From Desmodus rotundus (taxonomy: Eukaryota > Chordata > Mammalia > Chiroptera > Phyllostomidae): DNA of 64,000 nucleotides. The notes under the pieces are model-generated. The model was given only the letters and a program-made list of their open reading frames with translations, made no database searches and was not told where the DNA came from. Of this stretch, positions 23,262 through 35,404 are shown one piece after another. Every line of letters begins with the position of its first letter. Position 1 is the first letter of the stretch. The stretch spans positions 31,356,139-31,420,138 of the forward strand of contig NC_071388.1 of the NCBI RefSeq assembly GCF_022682495.2, given 5' to 3'. Made by a program: the position numbers and the translations under genes.

Positions 23262-23420
23262 TTCTCATTGTGACACTCACAGCCCAGTGAGAAAACCATG
23301 GTGAGAAGCATAACCTTCCCTTTTGCAAACCTGGAGGCTGATGCCCAAGGATGCTAAACGGTACAGCCGAGGTCAACTGAAACCACAGCCCTGGCTCGAC
23401 ACCCAGCTCTCCCTTTTACT
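23262..23420 (-). repeat. MIR SINE, minus orientation
   Basis: TTTTGCAAACCTGGAGGCTG, then GGTACAGCCGAGGTCAACTG, then CCTGGCTCGACACCCAGCTC follow reversed MIR order with substitutions. Confidence 0.6.
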
Positions 23421-23439
23421 TTTAAGCAGCTGTTTTTAA

Positions 23440-24250
23440 AAAGATTTGTTTTAAAGTTGTTTTTTTAATTGTGGCTGTACTATATGAATAGTTTGTTTTT
23501 CTGTTTTTTCACTTGATATGTTAGTATGAACACTTCCTTATGTTTTTAAAAATATTTTATAAAACTACATTTAATTGCTGCATAATATTCTATTATATGA
23601 ATCCACAATAACTGTACTATTTCCACAGCATTTATTTATGTTGCTTCTAATTTTCTGATACTATAAATGGCACTAAAGGGACATTCTTTCATGTAAATAT
23701 TTATATCTGTCCACTTTAATTTCCTTAGGTTAGATTCCTAAAGAAAGCTTACTGAATATTGACAGATTGCTCTTCAGACGTGTATACCAATTTATATTCT
23801 TAACAACCACATTGGCATTTATTATTATGTCTTGTTCTTAAAATTTATTAACGCAATGGGAAAGATTATATATCTATTCTTGTTTCAATTCACACCTCAG
23901 TGATTAATGAGACTAAATGGTTTTGTTATTCACATTTCTTCTTTTGCAAATTGTTCATTGTTATTGTCCATTTTAACTGGCCTTTTATTGGTCTGTTTTA
24001 TTAATAATAAAGAAATAAGTCCCTTAATATCATTTCTGCTACTTTAAATCATTAAAGTAAATCATTTATCATTTGGCTTTTAATGAGGTTTTTGTTGTAT
24101 AAAAATTTTAACTTGTATGGAATGAAGCTTATTTTTCCTTTGTGACTTTTATATTTTTCTTAGAAAGTCTTTACCCATCTTAAGGGGGAAAAAGAAGATT
24201 CTCCTATATTTTCTTTGAGTTTCATAGTTGCTTTTCTTCTAACGTTGGAT
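23440..24250 (-). mobile_element. Old L1 (L1M-type) 3' region, minus orientation
   Basis: The + strand reads as reversed L1 3' sequence: TTTAATTGCTGCATAATATT, then ATTCCTAAAGAAAGCTTACT, then ACCAATTTATATTCTTAACA, then TTCTTCTTTTGCAAATTGTT, then TTTTAACTGGCCTTTTATTG and AGAAAGTCTTTACCCATCTT. Heavily mutated, no coding capacity. It lies sense to MECOM, unlike the younger L1 ends here. Confidence 0.8.
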
Positions 24251-26887
24251 CACCAATGATTTACTGCTGAGTGAAAAGCAGAGAAAAATGATTTCATTTA
24301 TTTGAGCTCCTGTGAACGGCAGGCTAGGAAAAAAATGCCATTTCACTTGTAATTCTTTGGTTCTTATTTGCAAGGCTGGCCTAAAATGCCTTCTCTTTTT
24401 GTGGGTTTTATATAACTCACCATTTGTTTCACTTGGCCTCTCTGCCTAGTTTAACTGCAAATCTCCTGGGCAGATGCCATTCAAAATCCTGAATTTCACC
24501 ATTAATAGCAATTCAGTACCCATCATAATACTTATCACTCAGCATTATCATTAGTGATACTAATATAAATACTTTTTCTTTCTACTCTTCACATTAGCTC
24601 ACTGATAGAAAATATTTAACAACTAAACAGTTTAACACTAATACTAAAAGCATAGGTGTGTAGTTTGACAATAAAGCAGGGCTGATTTCTGTAGGCACTA
24701 AGGAAGAACTCAGTTCTTTATACTCAGCTGTACACACATATGCATATAATACACCCATGTGCATTTGCAGTGTGTGTGTGTGTAATAGCTCACTAATCTT
24801 AAAAATAGGCTGAGACAGAAACATGGTTTGAGATCTCAGGCAGACTGGTTGAGATCATAACTACAAGAAACAACTGCCAGGAGGAGACCATCTAGGGAAT
24901 TGAACAGATTAGGTAACTTAGAAATTTAGACATTTCCCCCCATTATGTTCCTCATTGCAGTTTTGTAATAAAAACACGAGCAAACTTCAAAGGAAGCTCT
25001 GTAGTAAAGGTTAATTGCTACTAAAGAAGAGGGTGGGCCCAAGCACCGGTACTTTGTGCCCAACTTGCAAGCAGACAGGAAGGATTACACGTGGCTGAGA
25101 GCTGAGGATGCGTGCCCAGCTCTAGGAGGAGAGGAGCCGCTGCCAAACCTCAGGCCCCACCAGGGACCTCCTGGTAGGACGTGAGCACAGGAACACAAAT
25201 CCATGAGTCGGTGCCCGCTAATGGTGGGGCAGGGAAGGGAGGGGGAAGACATCAATTTCCTTCCCAAATTCAAACCGGACATGCTCTTCTTCCCTTGTTA
25301 GGACAATTCCAGAGTGGTTACAGCAGTCTGTTTGTGAGAAGTCAGAGGACTTCAGGAGCCAGCTCTGTGCACCAGCACCACAGCCAATAAATGCGTGCTG
25401 GGCTGGGGGGGAAAGGGTGGAGCCCAAGTAATGCCAGATGCACAAACAGAACAAAGAAGGAGGCTCTGGACTGGCCAACAGAATATTCTGCGATAATGGC
25501 CCCCAGATAATGAAATTTAAGATCCCAAAGAAAGGAAAAAAGGAAACTAGTAAAAGTAAGGAAAATGAATTTCCAGAAAACTGACTTAAACTCGCTTTGA
25601 AGGACTGTTGTAAGGGTCCAGAGGCACAGGCTTACACAACAGAGGCATCTATGGAAATGAGAAGCTGCTGAAGGACGAGGTCTTTAGCATGTGCTGCCTC
25701 TAGAGAGAGGTGAGAAGAAAATAGACCTGCATGGATCTCTTGACACTAAACTGCATTTGTAGAATCCATGTCTTTAGAGGCCATTGTTTTTGTGAAATAG
25801 CCTATCAACATGGCTTAGCACATGGAATTTTTTTAATGACCTTTTAAGCTTCCTTGCATCTCTAGTATTTGCTACTTCCTTGTACCATGCTATTCCGCCT
25901 CTTCCTTATGGAAGTTTTTCCCCCAGAATCTCCTGGGAGTATTTCTTGTATGGGCCATCAAGAAGTCCCAAAATGCATGGAAGAGTACGAGGAGACAAAC
26001 CAGGGAGATGGCAAAGAACATCACATGAACTAAAAGTGAGCGACTAAAAGAATGAGCAAACATTTATCTTTCTCATAGGATGTGGCATATCTCTTGCTTA
26101 TTCTGTGGCTTTTAAATCTGGTTAAGTGTTTCTCCACCCTCCTAGGAATTTCACTGACATTTCACTAAACAAGTATGGTTTGGGAATTAAGCTGGTAGCT
26201 TCTCTGCTCTTGTGAAACAGTTTTGACCTCTTCCAAAAGTTCCTCTTCAGAGGTGGAACTACATTTTTTAAATGTGGTTATGGAAAGAAATTTCTAGAAA
26301 GTTTGTGAAGTGTCAGCAAAGCCCTTTTGGTATCTATTTACAGAATCTAAAACTGCTAAAATAAGGACATTAAATCTCTGAGTACTGCTCCAGGGAAAAG
26401 CATGAGCTGGTTAATGTTTGGCTTATTCTGTTGTTAGGGAGACATGGTCACCAATACCCACTGGAGTAACCAGGTAAGAACAGACTTATATATCAGACAG
26501 TGTTTCTTTTACATTGTAACTATGTACCTTGACTTTCTTTTAGTAGTACAAGTTTTTAGGAGACTTTTGGCACCCTTCGACCCGATGGCTTTTCTCATAA
26601 GCTTTTTATATCCCCAAAGTGATTTTTCTTCAGATTCATTTAAAGTAAGATAGAAATACCCTGAAATTATGCTGCAGCAGACTGGGTGGTGACTTCTCAG
26701 GCAGTCTGAAATGACCAGAGAACAGCCTTTCAGTATTCAAACCGTATCTACAGTAATTATTTGCCAGCGTATCTAAAAGAAGGCAGGCATTTCCTGTTGC
26801 ACAGAAATGGGACACTCTTATCTAAATTACTGTTTAAACAGGTATTTAAGAAAAGACTATCACAAGCAGGAATTTACTGATGACGGA

Positions 26888-26927
26888 ACACATTAGTTTA
26901 GGGCTGGACACATTAGTTGAGGACTGG
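26888..26927 (+). repeat. 20-base imperfect tandem duplication
   Basis: ACACATTAGTTTAGGGCTGG is followed directly by ACACATTAGTTGAGGACTGG, with three mismatches. A local tandem duplication. Confidence 0.9.
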
Positions 26928-27422
26928 CATTGTCAGGAAAGAAAAGCGCATGAGCATCAGGAAGGTATAGAGAATATTTTACATCTCCTATTTGGGCCAA
27001 GATGGGGATTGTAAACCCTGCCACTTGCATTTGGGCTCAGCAGGAGTGGCAAAAGCCCAGACATGGTGGGCTGGATCCAGCAATATGTCTCCAGGGCCCA
27101 AAGTAACCTCGAGAGTCAGAGTTTGAGACTCCCTGTTTCCCTATCCATAAAATAAGCACACTGGGCAAGTTCAGGCCCAGGTCCACTCCACTCAAGCAAT
27201 CCCAGTTGTAATGAAAGCCAGAGGATGGTCAAAGTTTGGTGTACCAAAAGCTTATAAAATACATTTCCTGGAAAGACACTTTGAGAATTGGTTTGGTCTC
27301 TCCCAAAGTGTAACCTAGGAGAGATTGTACTCTGGCTGCCTAACTTTGCTGTAACCAGTGAAACTGGAATTTATTCCCAGTAGAGGCTTATAAAACGGGG
27401 CTGTTATTCTCACATTAAGTAG

Positions 27423-27437
27423 ACTGCCCTCTGGTGA
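27423..27437 (-). promoter_or_regulatory. CTCF-like motif
   Basis: The minus strand reads TCACCAGAGGGCAGT, which differs from the strong CTCF core CCACCAGAGGGCAGT at only the first base. It is in unique sequence. Binding is unproven, and such matches also occur by chance. Confidence 0.45.
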
Positions 27438-29419
27438 GGACTGTGGTTTATGTGTGGGCAGAATGTGTGGTTTACTACCTCTAATTTGTTTATGTTGTTG
27501 ATGGTGGTTTCAGAAGAAAGCTACAGCCCTTCACATGCTAAAGAGTGACCTGATTTGCTTCCTTAAAAAAAACAACAAAGTGTTTGAAGGGGGGAAGGGG
27601 AGCATGAGGATGCATTAATGGGCCACTGCTAATGCAGGAGCAACTGGGATCCCTTTGACCACAGCTCTGCTCCATCCAGCTCTGCACATGAAATGAGAGC
27701 CCCCAACTTGTTTATTGTAATTACCTAAGTGTGGCTTGGTGGCTTTTGGCAGAGATCCTTCTTGCCTCCAAAGGACAGACCAAAACTCAGAAGCTACAAG
27801 TTAAAGGAAGGTAAGGGGGAAAGTGCATTTTATCACAAGGAAACTGAATTCTGTTATTAACTGGGTGGAACTATTCAAAAGAACCCCCAAAAGGTGAAGA
27901 TGAAGAAGTAGATGAGATTAAGCTCTCCTTTCTACCACGTAGTGAACAAAGATAGGTGTAAATGTGAGTTCAAATGCATCCTCACCGCTGACTTGATGCA
28001 GACCTTTCTGTACTACTACAAAGAGCTTTCCTATAGCCAGGAGGCCTCCATAAAGAAAAGAAAATAATTATGCGTGTCTGGCAGAAGAGGGAGTTGTAGC
28101 AATGGCTTGCTGATAAAAAGGAATGCGAACAAGCAATAGAACACTAACCCAACCACACTCTTGGTTTGATAAGTAGCAGAGAGAGTGCAAAAAAATTTTT
28201 ATTAGAGTCTCAAAATTAGGTTTTATTGGAAAATGAACAATGGTCCTTGTTCTCACAAGGCTTGGCAACGGACAACAAGGACTTCTGACCTAAAAGTCAT
28301 TCTCTGAGGAAAAGTTCCTTGATTTGGCCGATGTCAGCTTAGATTCTGGCCCCACTGCAAATACAGTGTCTTCAGTGTAAAATGAACTTAGATGGTTCCA
28401 AGAAGTGCAATTTTCTTCCCCCATTCCAAGCTCTAAAGACACTCATATTGAGTTCCCCAACCCTACATCATATTAAACATAAAATCATTCAAAACCATGG
28501 GTATAGAGGGAATGTCACTGAAAACATAAAAGGGAAAATTCTTTTTTAAATTTGAGAAAACACTATACACTTTGATAACAAGAATGTTTTCAGAAAAATA
28601 TGAACAGATGTGCTATGCATATGTGTATACATACACTAAATAGCACTTATGATTTAAAACGGGGTAATTTCAACATTGCTAAGTGGTAACACAAGCTAGG
28701 TATTTAAGGGAATGATATAATATGACAACTTCATAGACTACCAAACTATGTATGGTCTCTGGAAACTGTCATTATCAACATGTACAATAACTAGTAGCAT
28801 TAGGTGCTCTGCGCAGTATCCTTCATGTCCAATTGAGTCTCACAGCCTCAGACGCTTGACGGGCACCAGGCACTGCCTCCTAATGAGAACTGACTTTTGA
28901 AGAAAGGCGTTCAGGACCTCTTCTATATAAATTACTATCGTTTGCAGCAGGAGAGGATTATAAATGTTTGCTGGCAAAAACTAAATTTATTTACAAACTG
29001 GGTCTAATTTATTTATGGCTCCAGCACAATCAGCTTTTGTCGAAATATTTATGTTATCTGTACTTCTGTCTCACTAAACTCTATCATGCTCATAAACATT
29101 TGAAAAATTATTTGCAGTTAGCAGGATTTAAACTACCTATTATATCACCAGCTAGTGCCAGTAAACTTTTGCACTGGTTGATAAAGTTTCCTCAGTGGAA
29201 TAAATACACATTTGACTTTCAAGATCTTTAGTGGGCTCCATACAATAAGAAGTGAAGGATTAGACAGATGTCCCAGACTATACTGGTTTTGTGTGAATGC
29301 TTCAACTGCATGTTCCTATCGAAATTTTGTGGATACACTACAAAAATACAGCCTTTAATAGCATTGAAAGGGGAATTGGATATTTGAAGTGTTAGGGCTA
29401 TAGTCTTTGCCCAAGATGC

Positions 29420-29640
29420 AGGTTCTCAGAGTCACTCATTTACTCGTTCCAAAACACTTACCCGGTACCATGTTGTACCTGGAACTGTGCAAATTGCTAA
29501 GGCTAGATACGGACATGAATCAGATTAATTTTCTACCCTCCAGTAGCTTAGAGTTGAGTGGTGGAGACAGAGCTACAATAAACTAAGTTCAAGGATGAGG
29601 TTAGGAAGAGTGATGAGTGCAGAGAGTTGAGTATAATAAG
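29420..29640 (-). repeat. L2 LINE fragment, antisense on + strand
   Basis: CACTTACCCGGTACCATGTT, then GGCTAGATACGGACATGAAT, then TACCCTCCAGTAGCTTAGAG and GGTGGAGACAGAGCTACAAT follow reversed L2 3' order (capture of 'ctactatgtgccaggc', 'ggatacagcagtgaa', 'ccctcatggagctta'). Confidence 0.7.
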
Positions 29641-29644
29641 TACC

Positions 29645-32310
29645 TGCAATTGGGCATGCCCGTCTTACAGAAACATCTAGCATCAGACTGACTAAAACTA
29701 TGGATGTATTCAATTAAGTATAAACCTCTTATTTTGGTTCTCCGTGGAAATGCAGTAGTCATTTACATTTATTTCTGAGCATCACCAAGTTCTTCACAGT
29801 AACACGAGGATCAAAACAGGGATGGTTTACTCCCACTGCTTCTATAACCAACAGATTCAAAAACCACATTGCCCACATTTCCATTACAAAATAAGCCATG
29901 AGAAAACTGCACGGGGGAAGTAGATGGCTTCCCAGTCAGGTCCCTAGGACGAATGCATTCTGCATGGTCTATTTCAGTGAAAAGACTAAAAGTTCTACTG
30001 TGAAGCAGGTAGGGCAGCCAAGGTGCCCATGAATCTTACCAACCTGTAAATGGCCCAAACCACAACATCTGTCTTCCAGTTTGAATTGAAAGTTGTGCCA
30101 AACAGACCAGGGATAGTTCTGGTTGACCTCAGAACATTGCTGTATTCAGAGGGAAGACTGGCCAGATCACTCCAGAACCTCCAATCTAAAGCAAGAGCCA
30201 TCAAAGGAAACAGTAATACGACTGATTTCTGCTGTCCCACACTAGTCAAAAAATGATGGTCCTTTCCTAAATGATATCTGCACATGCCTATGATAGTCAA
30301 AGTAATTTAACCAAAAGCCAAAGTAGCAAGACAAATTTTGAGAGTGGTATATATATATATATATACAATTTTTTAAAATCTCATTAAAAAGTGCTATTTA
30401 TTTATCAAGGCGCTTTGTAAAAAGGAAGGTCAAAACCCCAGAGATTTATAACTTTATATTCAGTAGCATATGCATTAAATATTTTGCTGCCCATTTATAT
30501 CAACATTATATAAAATGACATTTACTGATAAATGCAGGTATTATTCTGTTCAATAGATGAAATGTCAGGGACTTTGTTTTGTGCTTTTGCTGACCATTTT
30601 ATGGTCTTTTCCCAATAAATCTTCTTTAACAAATTGTTTGTTTTATCAGGTTATAGCTATGCTGGTTAAGTTAAATAAAATCTTTTGGCATCATGTTGCT
30701 TAAACCTCAGGATAATTGATTGAAATATCCATTTTTCATAGCACTAGAGAATCTCAAAGCTACAGAAGCAAGAAAATTATCAGTTCACTCATCTAAACAT
30801 CTATTGAGATGCTTGTTGATTCAATTATATTGTGAACTAATGCATGTAAACCTATGTTATCTATGACTGCTTGAGAGAAAAAGAAATGGAAATGTTTTCA
30901 TTCTATCAAAAGTACACACTGTTAAGATGCACAGGGCAGGAGGGACGCCTTGACTCCAGGGTTTAATCACACCGTAACTTAAGTTTGTGCTATTGTTGCT
31001 CTTGTATTTTGCTGCTGTTGTTTTTGTATTAATAGATTTACTTCATTTGAATTTGAATATGCATCATCACTATAAAACCTTAGCAAGACTTTTATATGCA
31101 AAGAACCATGGTGGAGTGGGGGGGTCACTAAGAAGAATAAAGTAAAATCGTTGATTTCAAAGGACTTACAATCTAGCCAGAGATAAGACAGATGCCCAGG
31201 AAGAACTAACTGGTATAATACAAACCTCCACTGCATACAGTCAGGTGAATGGCACAGAAAACAAGACTACAGGAAGATGGCTAGAAATTTTACTTGTCAT
31301 GAAGACAGATCATCGAAAGAATTGTGAAACAAAAGGTTATATAGACTGCGGCCAAGTCTTAGCGAGGTAATGACTTTTAATTGGATTGAGTTTATCATAT
31401 TTGCAGAGGTACAGCAGACACAGAAGAAAGGATTAGAGTGATTTCCACTTTCTATTATTTGGCATAATGAGAAAACAGAGGGTGGTCCACATCCCTTGTA
31501 TGTATTATGAGCCATGGGAGATGCTTAACATGTCAGTTTTGGGTAGCATTGATTTTTCCTAAATAAACACATTTACTGGACATAGTTAAGTCAAAATAAG
31601 TCACCTGGAAAAAGGTTATAGGTCATTAATTTGCATAGTACAAAGGATTTATGAATTTTTTAAATTAACGTTCCTAGATCTCTATACCACATCAAACAGT
31701 AGGGTATATCTGCATTTTTTTCAAAGTTTAAATAGCTTAAAGGGGAAAATGAAAATACTTGGCTGAAGAAAATCCAGCTGAGCAGACTTTCTTTCTTCTA
31801 GGTGGAAAAGAGGTACTCTGTGTATGTCAAGTCCAAACATACACACAAAACAAAAAAACAAAAAGCCATGTATACATATGTAATGAGTCATAAAAGGATC
31901 GTGCGATGGTACATCCCAAATTCAAGTGAGCCCTAGTGGGAAAGCTTACTAAAGCATACCTCCACCAAAACAACGCTGCAGGCGACAAGGGCAGCGAGCA
32001 CGGGCGTCTGTTCACTGAGGAACCCCTAGAGTCCAGCGAAGTTTCTAGCTCATGATAATAATTCAATATGAGGCTGTTGACTTGAAAACATCAGCCAAAG
32101 CCAGCCAAGTGTACTGGAAGTAATGAGTGGTAGGTACCTCCTTTTCCTTTTTTAAATTGGGGGATTTTAACATAAATGTGCCAAAAGGCACCAAATAAGT
32201 TATTCCCTCAAGCTGTGCATCAGCTCAAGTATAGCATCTACCAAATAAGCACTTGTTAAATTAATAACTAAATATAACGATGGAGAAGTGCAATAATGAG
32301 CCATCCACAA
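29645..32310. other. Mostly unique intron sequence, candidate conserved block
   Basis: The stretch at about 30370-30900 has no recognisable repeat and is a good candidate for conserved non-coding DNA. A possible reversed L2 scrap (GGACTTACAATCTAGCCAGA) lies at about 31125-31300. No gene is supported. Confidence 0.45.
30348..30365 (+). repeat. (TA)9 microsatellite
   Basis: Uninterrupted TA repeats. Confidence 0.95.
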
Positions 32311-32314
32311 GCTC

Positions 32315-32440
32315 AGAGACCAGGGCAGCTATCCCAAACCAGGCTGGGCATCCAAATCTCATATGGAGCTTATTTTTAAAAACACAAATTGTATGGCGTT
32401 TCTAGACCTAGTGATACAGAATCCACATACTGTATATGAT
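32315..32440 (+). repeat. MER5A/MER3-like hAT DNA transposon fragment
   Basis: CATCCAAATCTCATATGGAG, CTTATTTTTAAAAACACAAA and CTAGACCTAGTGATACAGAA resemble the 'aatcacctggagggcttgttaaa ... ctgattcag' pattern of MER5A/MER3. Degraded. Confidence 0.5.
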
Positions 32441-32664
32441 AAGATCATCTTTCATAATCTCTCCACCTTTCTGCTCTATAGTCTCAACCCTCAACATCAC
32501 AAGTGAATTTACACATTTATTGAACGTAGTTGAGTCAGATAATCTCCAAACCACAGACACAAGCCAATTCCTATTTAAACCAAAAAACTACACCTAACTA
32601 GTTGTGAGCCTGGAAAACCCCTTAATTTATTTGAGCTTGTTTCTTTATCCATAGCTGATTTTTC

Positions 32665-33040
32665 CCCAATGTGGAGCCACTGGACACATGTGGCAATTGA
32701 GCATTTGAAATGTGGCAAAGAAATTGCGATATACTGTAAGTTTAAAATTATACACCAGATTTTTAAAACTTGGTACAAAAAAATTGTAGAATCTCTACTG
32801 ATGATTTTTATATTGATTATATACTGAAAAGATACAATTTTGGTTCACAGGCCAGCACTCAGTCCACTCAGCCACATTCACTGGGGCTGAAAAGATACAA
32901 TTTTGAATATAATGAGTTAAATAAAATAAGGAGATAAACTTAATTCTACCTGTTTCTTTTTGCCTGTTTTAATTGGCTACCAAAAAATTTAAATTAGCAT
33001 ATAGCTCTTATTTATATCTCTATTAGACAACACAGTTTTA
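32665..33040 (+). repeat. hAT-like MER DNA transposon relic
   Basis: GTGGAGCCACTGGACACATG, then TGGCAATTGAGCATTTGAAA and TGTGGCAAAGAAATTGCGAT resemble the common MER unit with 'acatgtggctattgagcacttgaaatgtggc'. An AT-rich core follows. It is split by the small SINE insertion at 32843-32886. Family name uncertain. Confidence 0.6.
32843..32886 (-). mobile_element. 44-base tailless SINE head with 19-base target duplication
   Basis: The insert is bounded by perfect copies of CTGAAAAGATACAATTTTG at 32824-32842 and 32887-32905. On the minus strand it reads CCCCAGTGAATGTGGCTGAG, then TGGACTGAGTGCTGGCCTGT and GAAC. That matches only the tRNA-like head of the VES SINE, with its A box TGGCTGAGTGG. B box, body and A-rich tail are absent. 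This is the structure of a 'tailless' retro-insertion made by L1 machinery. Confidence 0.85.
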
Positions 33041-33123
33041 AAAAACTATAACATAAAATTATAGTAAGAAGCAGAAGAAATAATGCTCTTGAGCATCTTT
33101 TGTAAACTTCAAAGGAAAATGCA

Positions 33124-33419
33124 CAAATACCATATGATCTCACCTTTAACTGGAACATAATCAACAAAAGAAAAAAGCAAACAAAATATAACCAGAGACA
33201 TTGAAATTAAGAACATTGTAACAATAGCCACAGGGGAGTGGGGAGGGGATAGTGGGGAGAGGGGTCTATAGGAGCTACTATAAAGGACACAAGGACAAAA
33301 TCAAGGGGGAGGGTAGAGGTGGGGGAGGGAGGTGGGACTGGCTGGGGTGGGGTGGAGGGAAGGGGAGAAAATGCAGACAATTGTAACTGAATAAAAATTA
33401 ATTAATTAATTTTAAAAAA
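33124..33419 (+). mobile_element. 5'-truncated bat L1, 3' end, 14-base target duplication
   Basis: Perfect flanking repeats CAAAGGAAAATGCA sit at 33110-33123 and 33420-33433. The insert has CATATGATCTCACCTTTAAC, a G-rich 3' UTR (GGTGGGGGAGGGAGGTGGGA), TTGTAACTGAATAAAAATTA and an A/T-rich tail, all typical of bat L1 ends. Antisense to MECOM. Confidence 0.92.
33305..33366 (+). other. G-quadruplex-prone tract in L1 3' UTR
   Basis: Several runs of three to five G with short loops, for example GGGGGAGGGAGGTGGG and then GGGGTGGGGTGGAGGGA. G-rich, quadruplex-forming 3' UTRs are an established feature of mammalian L1. Confidence 0.75.
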
Positions 33420-33433
33420 CAAAGGAAAATGCA

Positions 33434-34995
33434 AATGATAAAAGTCATTATCATCGTTATTGGGAAAGGTTCAGCTTATAAAGGTCAGTGTCTTTCAGGT
33501 GTACCTACTGCATTCAGATGTAACAAAAGGTGATGAAATGGTCCACAAACAATTCATTCTCTACCACTCCCCTGCTAATAAATCTCTCAATAAACACTTG
33601 TTGAAACCAAATGCAAAGAAAGATCAATGTGGTCACAGACAATGGTATAAAAAGATGAGCTCATTCCAGAATGCTCCCCTGCCAAGATTTCTGTAATGAT
33701 ATAGGAAATGTCCTGGACTTAATAAGGTTGGAGGAAGATTTATATTTGAAAGAGGCATTATTGGCCAATGAACATAAGTAGTATTTTATGATAGGAAATG
33801 ATCAGCTTTTTCCATGATTTCACCCCAAGATGCAAAGGAGAAGAAAAAAAGTCATGGGATTAATTTATCTCTTTCTCTATCTCATGGGCAGGGCCGGTTA
33901 ATTCCCCAAATCATCCCATTCCACCCTGTCTAAAAGAGTTTGTGCCTTCAAACACCTGGAAGATAAAAGAACATGAAGAACTTTCTAGCTGCTCTTCCAC
34001 TACCGTGGTGGAGGTGATATACCTCCAAAACACCTCCTAGGTCTGGGCTGATGGATGAAGGTAGAGACAGGTATTCCCAGGTTGCACATCATACTTTAAA
34101 CTATCTTGATAACATTTCCAAGTGTTTAAAGAAGTTCAGTGGCAGGGAGACCAGCAAACCCACCTAGGGCTCCCTCAAAGCCTTATCATGCAAAACGAGG
34201 AGTGGCCAGAGTTTCTCTGGGGGTAGAAAGTTGAACTGTCGCATGCGGTTCATTCCGTACTCCTACCAGGCCACATCTCCAGACATTTATGAATATTAGT
34301 TGACATATTTACTGCAATGCAAGGCAGTTGCTAACATTCCAGCCTTTGTGTCAAGCCTGGTATCGTTTTCTTCCAGGCTGTTGATTTTGGAGTGGCTGTG
34401 TAATCCTAGTGAGCTGCTAGCAAAGACTGATCAATCAGCACATTGAGAGCTTCTGGTTCATCCCAACACCTGGGAGCTGCTTTGATAAGCAGTATTCTTG
34501 GGACCACATAAAATTTAGCCTCGTGGGAGGAAACACACATGGTAACATGGCAGGTTATTGTTCTTCTTTTTTATTTATTTATTTTATTAAAATTCTGTTA
34601 TTTAACAGAATCTTTTGTTTACAACAAATCCCCACTTGCCCTAAGATTACTCAGTCCCAAACTCAAGTCACTAAAGGTCCAGATACACTCACATTCATGT
34701 TTTCTCTGGGGATTTAAAAACTGGCACTCCTTTAACCATGCTTAGTGACACATTAATAATAATAATAGAAAGTTTCCTTATATCCCATTTTTAAACTCCG
34801 GATCAAGGGATTGAAGAGCATGTCACACAACTGCTTTCTTGGCTGAATGTATGCTGCTAAAGAGAGCTTTATCCCGCGTTATCAAAATTGACACTCGTTT
34901 TAGAAAGACTTGGGAGGACTAGAGTCCATCTATTTTCTTCTCAAAAATGGCCACAGCTTTCTGGAGACCTCAGAAAGATTTTTAGGGATTGGGTC
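33434..34995. other. Unique intron sequence
   Basis: No gene or named repeat recognised. Confidence 0.5.
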
Positions 34996-35004
34996 AAAAT
35001 CAGT

Positions 35005-35150
35005 TTGAACATCTTATGCCTTTCACGCATCCTATAATCTAGCCACAATAACCTCTTCTGTGTCCATGAACATCCTACGGAATTTGGGTTCCCTGTGCTA
35101 TTTTCCTTGGCAGCCTTCTGATCTGGAATGCCTCCCCCTTGTTCTCCACT
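35005..35150 (+). repeat. L2 LINE fragment, sense
   Basis: ATAATCTAGCCACAATAACC, then TCCATGAACATCCTACGGAA and GATCTGGAATGCCTCCCCCT follow the L2 order of 'ccagccacactggcc ... tggaatgctcttcccc'. Confidence 0.62.
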
Positions 35151-35184
35151 CCACTATGGCCTTGTGAGGGCCCACATCTGCCCT

Positions 35185-35400
35185 GCGAGCCAGGGATGGA
35201 GCAGTGACCAAGACTCACAATGTCCCCGCTCCCGTGGACGTTATAGCCTGGTGGGAAGGGGAGGAAAGGAAACCAACACGTAATGGAGACTATGTTTCAG
35301 GTGCTCAGAAGAAAATCAAACAGTTTGAGTATGGGGGTGGGTGATGACAACTTTAGGTAGGGAAGGCATCGTGGAGGAGGCAGCATTTAAGATTTGTACC
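35185..35400 (-). repeat. L2 LINE fragment, opposite orientation
   Basis: GGATGGAGCAGTGACCAAGA, then CCCGTGGACGTTATAGCCTG and GTGGGAAGG, then GTAGGGAAGGCATCGTGGAG and GAGGCAGCATTTAAGA match reversed L2. It lies between two sense-oriented L2 pieces. Confidence 0.6.
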
Positions 35401-35404
35401 TTTG

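Larger units (their letters stand above)
24260..29410. other. Unique intron sequence, candidate regulatory blocks
   Basis: About 5 kb with few recognisable repeats. A short (GT) run lies at about 24770-24783, and a GC-richer patch at about 25080-25480 has short open frames on both strands. The part at about 28540-29240 looks like unique, possibly conserved, AT-rich sequence. No exon is supported. Confidence 0.5.
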
